From: Epiperipatus broadwayi
Lineage: Eukaryota > Onychophora > Udeonychophora > Euonychophora > Peripatidae
Assembly: GCA_028023455.1 (NCBI GenBank)
Contig: JAQFVV010000012.1
Span: 10,826,499 to 10,890,498 of the forward strand
DNA: 64,000 nucleotides
Direction of reading: 5' to 3'
The translations under genes and the position numbers were made by a program. Every line of letters starts with the position of its first letter. Within the stretch, counting starts at the first letter, position 1. This document shows positions 54,601 to 60,600 of this stretch, piece by piece. Below the pieces are notes generated by a model. That model ran no database searches, had not been told where the DNA came from, and worked only from the letters and a program-made list of their open reading frames with translations.

Positions 54601-57600
54601 AGTTGCAACTTCATTTAATAAAACAGAGCAGTGTATATTTAATAGTCTCTGTTAAATATTATTTTAAATTTATATTCTTTTACAAAAATTATAAAAAAAA
54701 AAAAACCCACAATGGTTCAAGCTGACAAATTAATTTCTTTAATCATTCAAAAGTTTTAAAATTATTGAAAAAAAAAAAATCAAACAGGCAAAAATCTGCT
54801 AGCAGCAAAAAAGAAATAAATGAAATGAGTTTTTCATTCCAAATGTTAACAGATAATAGAAAAATTACTCTAGTTAATAAAGAATAATTTTTAACAAGTA
54901 CTATTTGCAACATTTACTATCATTTTAATTACAATCTTATGATTCACAATTCTTCAGTTTTGCAAAAAAAAAAGTTACACACATTTCAAATATCATTAAA
55001 AAACTATGAATATTAAAAATCCATTCACATGTTGGAGAAAACGAAACAACTCTTTGAAAATACTTTACCTTTATTCTAAACCATTAATACAAATAAATAT
55101 TGCCTGTATAACAGCGGATGATTTGCTTTAAAAAAATGTTTTCATTAAGCAAAAACGACTTCATGAAAACAGACACAAGATCATGTCTAACCATTGAACA
55201 TATATATCAAATTTAACTTTTATAAAATTGTATAACTGTCCAATATAATTATGAAAGTCAAAAGAATATATGTAATAAGTGATTTACTTATCATCATTGG
55301 GTAACAGATAAAGTAGAATAACTAAATTAAAAGAGAAATAGACTAATCAGTTTGGAAATTTATGAAAATATTTTAATTAATAAAAGTATTATTCTATTTT
55401 CTTATATTTTCAACAAACTATGGTTACTAATTTGTTATTTATATAACCTCAAAGTTAATGATGGGAAAAAAAACATAATAAATAAAAATATCTTTGGTTA
55501 TTAAAAATGTCCTTTTAGCACTACACTTGTTTTATCTTATTAGATTAATTGAATAATGTTAGAAAAAACAAATGAGATGATAGTTTGGATCATTATAGTA
55601 ATGACTATATCGTTATTAAATAGCCTAAAGAGAGATGATAGCTCTTTCTAAAAAAGTGCTAGTTGCATGACTGCTAGAAATTAGTTATTTGAAAGCATCA
55701 AAGAATAATAATATTAATGGTAATATAATTATTACCAACATAATTTTTACTATAGTGCTTATAAATAGAAAATCTTAATGAGTATATTTTTCATTATAAT
55801 TATTTAATAAAATTTGAAATTAATATGTAAATAGTTACAATTTTAATAATTTACCTTTAATATCTAGAGTAACTTTTGTTGTTACAGCTCCTCTAGTGTT
55901 GAATGCTGTGCAAACATAATCACCAGAATCTTCAATTTGAATATTCTTTATTTGCAGAACTCGATTATAGCTTTTTAACTCTGCATTTGCTGGGAGTTTA
56001 TTATAACCTATACGAGTCCAGTTATAAGTTGGGACGGGACTAAATTAAGGGGGAAAAAATTTTCAAATTACAAGTTTAATTATTTCAAACTTATATCAAT
56101 AAGATTAAGAAAAAACTAGCAATAATAATATCAAAAATGGCATAAACATTAATAAAAAATTAATTCTAAAAACATTATAGCAAATGTATTAAATCTTTGA
56201 ATTACTTTATTTCATAATCAACAAATTTAAATTTTTAACATACTTGATGAAATTATTTTATGATACTATTATTGTATTAACCCAGTTATACTACAATCAA
56301 AAGGTTTATATAGAATACATAGTCAAGTTAAATCAAATGTTCAAAATGACTTCCTTCTTATGATAAAGTATCTAAATTAAAAAAATTATAATATTACAAT
56401 AAAATAACTTTTGGCTCATTCAGTTTTTATAGACATATACAACGAAAATTCTCCTTGTACATCACATAGAAGTAATTTTCATCAGCAAAATAAGCATAAC
56501 TTTTTGTGATAATTTTTCCTATATTTTTTGTTTTGTTGAAAAAAAAATCAAAATATATAATACATACTTTTTAATGTTTAATATATATTTAAAAAATGGC
56601 AAAAAGTGTGTAGATTAAAAAAAAAAAAACACATCCAATTTTTTTTTTAAAAATACTTAATTTACTTTTTTTTTTTGCAAAATATCACCCCCAAATTTAT
56701 TAAGACATAATAATAAACTATGTTCATAACAGAGATGTGATAAAAAACCACATAAGATTGACCAAGCACAAGACTAACTATGCACTTTAATTATATAAGT
56801 CTTCATTATTCTATGATGTATCTTCAAATTTGAAAAAATTGTTAAGTGAAAGCAAACAATGGCAAATTACTTGGTCATAGTATTCTATTGTTGAGTTATT
56901 TTAACTTGCTTTTAAGCAAAGAACTTAATATAAATACCAATATATTTAGTTTATTCTAGGGATGTATTAAAAAGAGTAGATACACACACAACATGAATAA
57001 AGTACTAAGTGAATGAGTATATATTATCTTTGCACTACAAAAAATAAATTAAATAAAAATACAAATGATCTTTCACACTGCCTTTCTAATTATTTTACTA
57101 TATCATTCTATTGATATATTATAATAAAGATTTATAGTAAATATAAATTACAGAAATCTTGAGAGATAAAACAGGCAAAACTGTCCAAACAGTAGTGCCA
57201 CTCAGTGCAAGCCAGAGTGCAAGAAGGTTTTTGCATAAAATCCCTATCAAGTGGCTACTCATCCAATATCTCCAGACTAGTTTCTAGCTTGCGGCTTTCA
57301 TCAGTGAGGAGCCTTGGATCTGAGGACACTGCACCCAGATCTTAAAAATCTAATGCAACCCTCCAGCAGCCACCCTTTATCTCTACTTAACTACAAAACT
57401 ATGAATCTAAAATTGAAAACATAATAATCCAAGCTCATTAGTTTACCTAGTTATATAGTTCTCAGTTCATATCCATACATTTTGATGCCTTTGGTTCTTT
57501 AATAACCATAGCCACCACTATTCTATTAAGTTATTAAACCACTAAACATCACATGATTACCATTTATTATGCTTGTTCAAGATGTTAAAACAGGCAAAAC

Positions 57601-60600
57601 TCTCCATACAGTAGTGCCACTCAATACAAGCCAGAATAATCAATGGATTCAAGAAGGTTTGTGCATAAAATCCCTATCTAGTGCCTACTCATCCAATATT
57701 CCCAGATTAGTTTCTAGGTTGTGGCTTTCATCAGTGAGGAAACTTGGATCTGAGAGCACTGCACCTAGATCTATATAACTACATAAACTAATGAGCTTGG
57801 ATTGAAAATATTATTGTGTTTTCCATTTTAGACTTATAGTTTTGTAGTTAAGTAGAGATAAAAGATAGCTGCTGGAGGGTTGCATTAGAGAAAACACACA
57901 AAATTACATCTTAGCATTGGCATTAAACTAAGTAATAGTTTAAAAGATCATTTCAGTTCCCAGTCTGTTTCAAAAATTTAAATAAATTAAACAAAAAAAA
58001 AAAGTTTCTATACTATCTAAAGATGCTTGAATAATCAGAAATTCTTCAAACATTAGAATTAACATTTTCAATTACACTTTTCTGACTCATTCACTATTCA
58101 AAAATTGGCATTTGCATCATAACAAATTCTCTAAAAAATGAATGTCATATTTTGAACTTTCAAAATCAAACCCCAATTCCTTTCTGTCTTCATTTAGTTG
58201 AAGTTCAGAACTACTGATTTGCTTTGAAAGCAGGAAAATGATCTCGAATTAAAAAAAATATTGCATAGAAAATATTTATATCAATTCTGCATAATATATA
58301 ATTATTTATCTTTTCAACATATATGTGCTTTAATGTATCAGTGTTATTAGATAGAGTGGAGAGTGGTGGATCGTGTGAAAGTCTGTGCTCATATACCCTA
58401 TATATTACATATATAGTCACAGGTATATAACAAGCCTGTGTTTCAATTATATATTTCTTCTAAATATTATATCACATACTACATACTTTTCTAACTTTTT
58501 TCCATAGATATGTAATGAATGATGAATTTTAATAAGCAGATATTTTAAAATATTTCTTTCACATATAATATTGGCAACTTTTAATTGCATATTATTATTA
58601 TCTATTTTGTTTACGAATTACTTGCCAGCATTCAATATAAACATCCAAATAATCCACAAAAATTTTCCAATAGTTGTCAGCTGGAGTGATAAATTTTATA
58701 GTATCAGATTGACTGAAGAAAGTATACGCAAAATAATTGTTTCAAAAATATATAACATTAATAATAAGTTCTTTCAGGTTGAGAAATTAATAGTCATTAG
58801 TCAAGAGATTTAAAATATATGCTGAATAGTCATAGGTTGAGAATTCATGTTTTTTCCCCCTAATAAGATATGTACCTATGAAATATTAAATGCATTTAGT
58901 ATGTCTACCTGATAATTTTGATGTATGTGGAATTTTTCACAAATCCACACTATCTAACAAGTACCATGTTCACTGTTGTAGTTGTTATGTCTAAACACAT
59001 TATTGGTTTATTATGGACATTTATCATCCATTAATCCCTCAACATAATTTTATTTATTTTTTTAAAAGTGAAGAACATGTTTTTTTTTTTATTCAATTTC
59101 TTTTCTATTTGGAAGATTATAACAAAGATGCAGTTGCTTTGTGGATATTCTATGCTGTGAAATGCATATTGATAATATATACAAATTGAAATACTTTATT
59201 ATATTGTCTATATATTAAACTTAATGTAATTATAAGGGACTTGAACTCAGACTTTCAAACTCACCACAGCTATCCAACAGGTGTGGGGAGTATGAAAGTC
59301 TGAATTCAAGTCTCTTATAATTAAATTGAAATACTTTTAGATCTAATGAGTCTTTGTATTTTTTATATCAAAGAAATCTAATGAAGCTAAAATCTCTTTT
59401 TTTTTCTTGCTTGAAAGGTATTCTAGTAATATTGTAGTGCTTCTTGATTACTTTTAAGTGAAATATCAGCTGGGAAAAAAAAATTTGAAGAAAAAAATAT
59501 CCATAATATAGGTCTATATCATTTAAATAATACTTCAAAGATTAATAACATAATACATTCTTCAATTCTTTTTGTTAAAATTTATTAACTTACATCAAAT
59601 AATATAAAAAGTAAAAATATTTGGATTTAAAAAATTAAACAATATTTAAGAAAGGATTAATAAAATTCTCATCATATATATACAGTAGCTCTTAAAATTA
59701 AATGCATACATGTAATTAAACTTTGTTAGCTATCAAAATTGCTCAAAAAAAGAGAAAAAGATTAAAATTAAAAAATATTCATTCATTTGATATCTTTAAG
59801 TATGACAAAAATAAGAATATAAAATAAAAAGCATACTTGCAATAAATTATATTTTAAGATAATAAACTACCATCTATAGATACTTGAACACTGTATTAAC
59901 TTTTCATTGGTAAGAAATTATTCTGCTTATATCAAAAACAAAATCTGAACAAAAAGGATTATGTCCATTGAAAAATGCAATTTAATAGTGAAATTTTCAC
60001 TTCAAGATAAATCATTGCTAAAAATCACCCTGATTATTGAAAAACTACATCCAATGATTCAAGAGATTGTAGATAAATTTATATAAATGTAATTGTATTG
60101 AGGAGAGAGCAAAATAAATAAAATAGAGATCTAAACCCAATATAAATAAGAGACGTATACAACAAAATGAATTTTATAAATGCAATGAAATCCACAATAA
60201 AATATATAAACATTTACTTCAATGGATTACAACCATTTAGTATTCGGAACCAAATTTTCCATATCAGCTTTAATTATGCAATCCTTTCCAATGATTTTTG
60301 GAAGCTTTAATATTTTTTTTGTATATTTATTTTTCTTTTGCTTCTGATATGCAACAACTAGACTAAAATTCTGCACAAATAGCAAAATTATGCAACATTT
60401 GGCAACGCTGTCACCCCATCGTATATCTGCAATTTCACAAGAAGTTCTAATCTGTCGCAAACATTCTAGAGATGCATTTGCTAATACAAATATAAATGGT
60501 ATTTAGTCACCACTGTACTTTTTGTAGGACTCTTGTCAGGCACATTTGACTTGATTACTAGATAGGCATAATAACTTGAATAGCATTGTAACAATTTTCA

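Noticed and set aside
57569-57778. Small protein gene shared with the frame at 38220-38408
   Set aside because: Both frames lie in family T repeat copies; the third copy at 37.8 kb has stops in the same frame and there is no start or domain conservation.
58571-58813. 80-codon plus-strand frame with a hydrophobic N-terminus resembling a signal peptide
   Set aside because: The composition is that of AT-rich intron (Ile, Asn, Lys, Phe), with no conserved motif and no promoter context.
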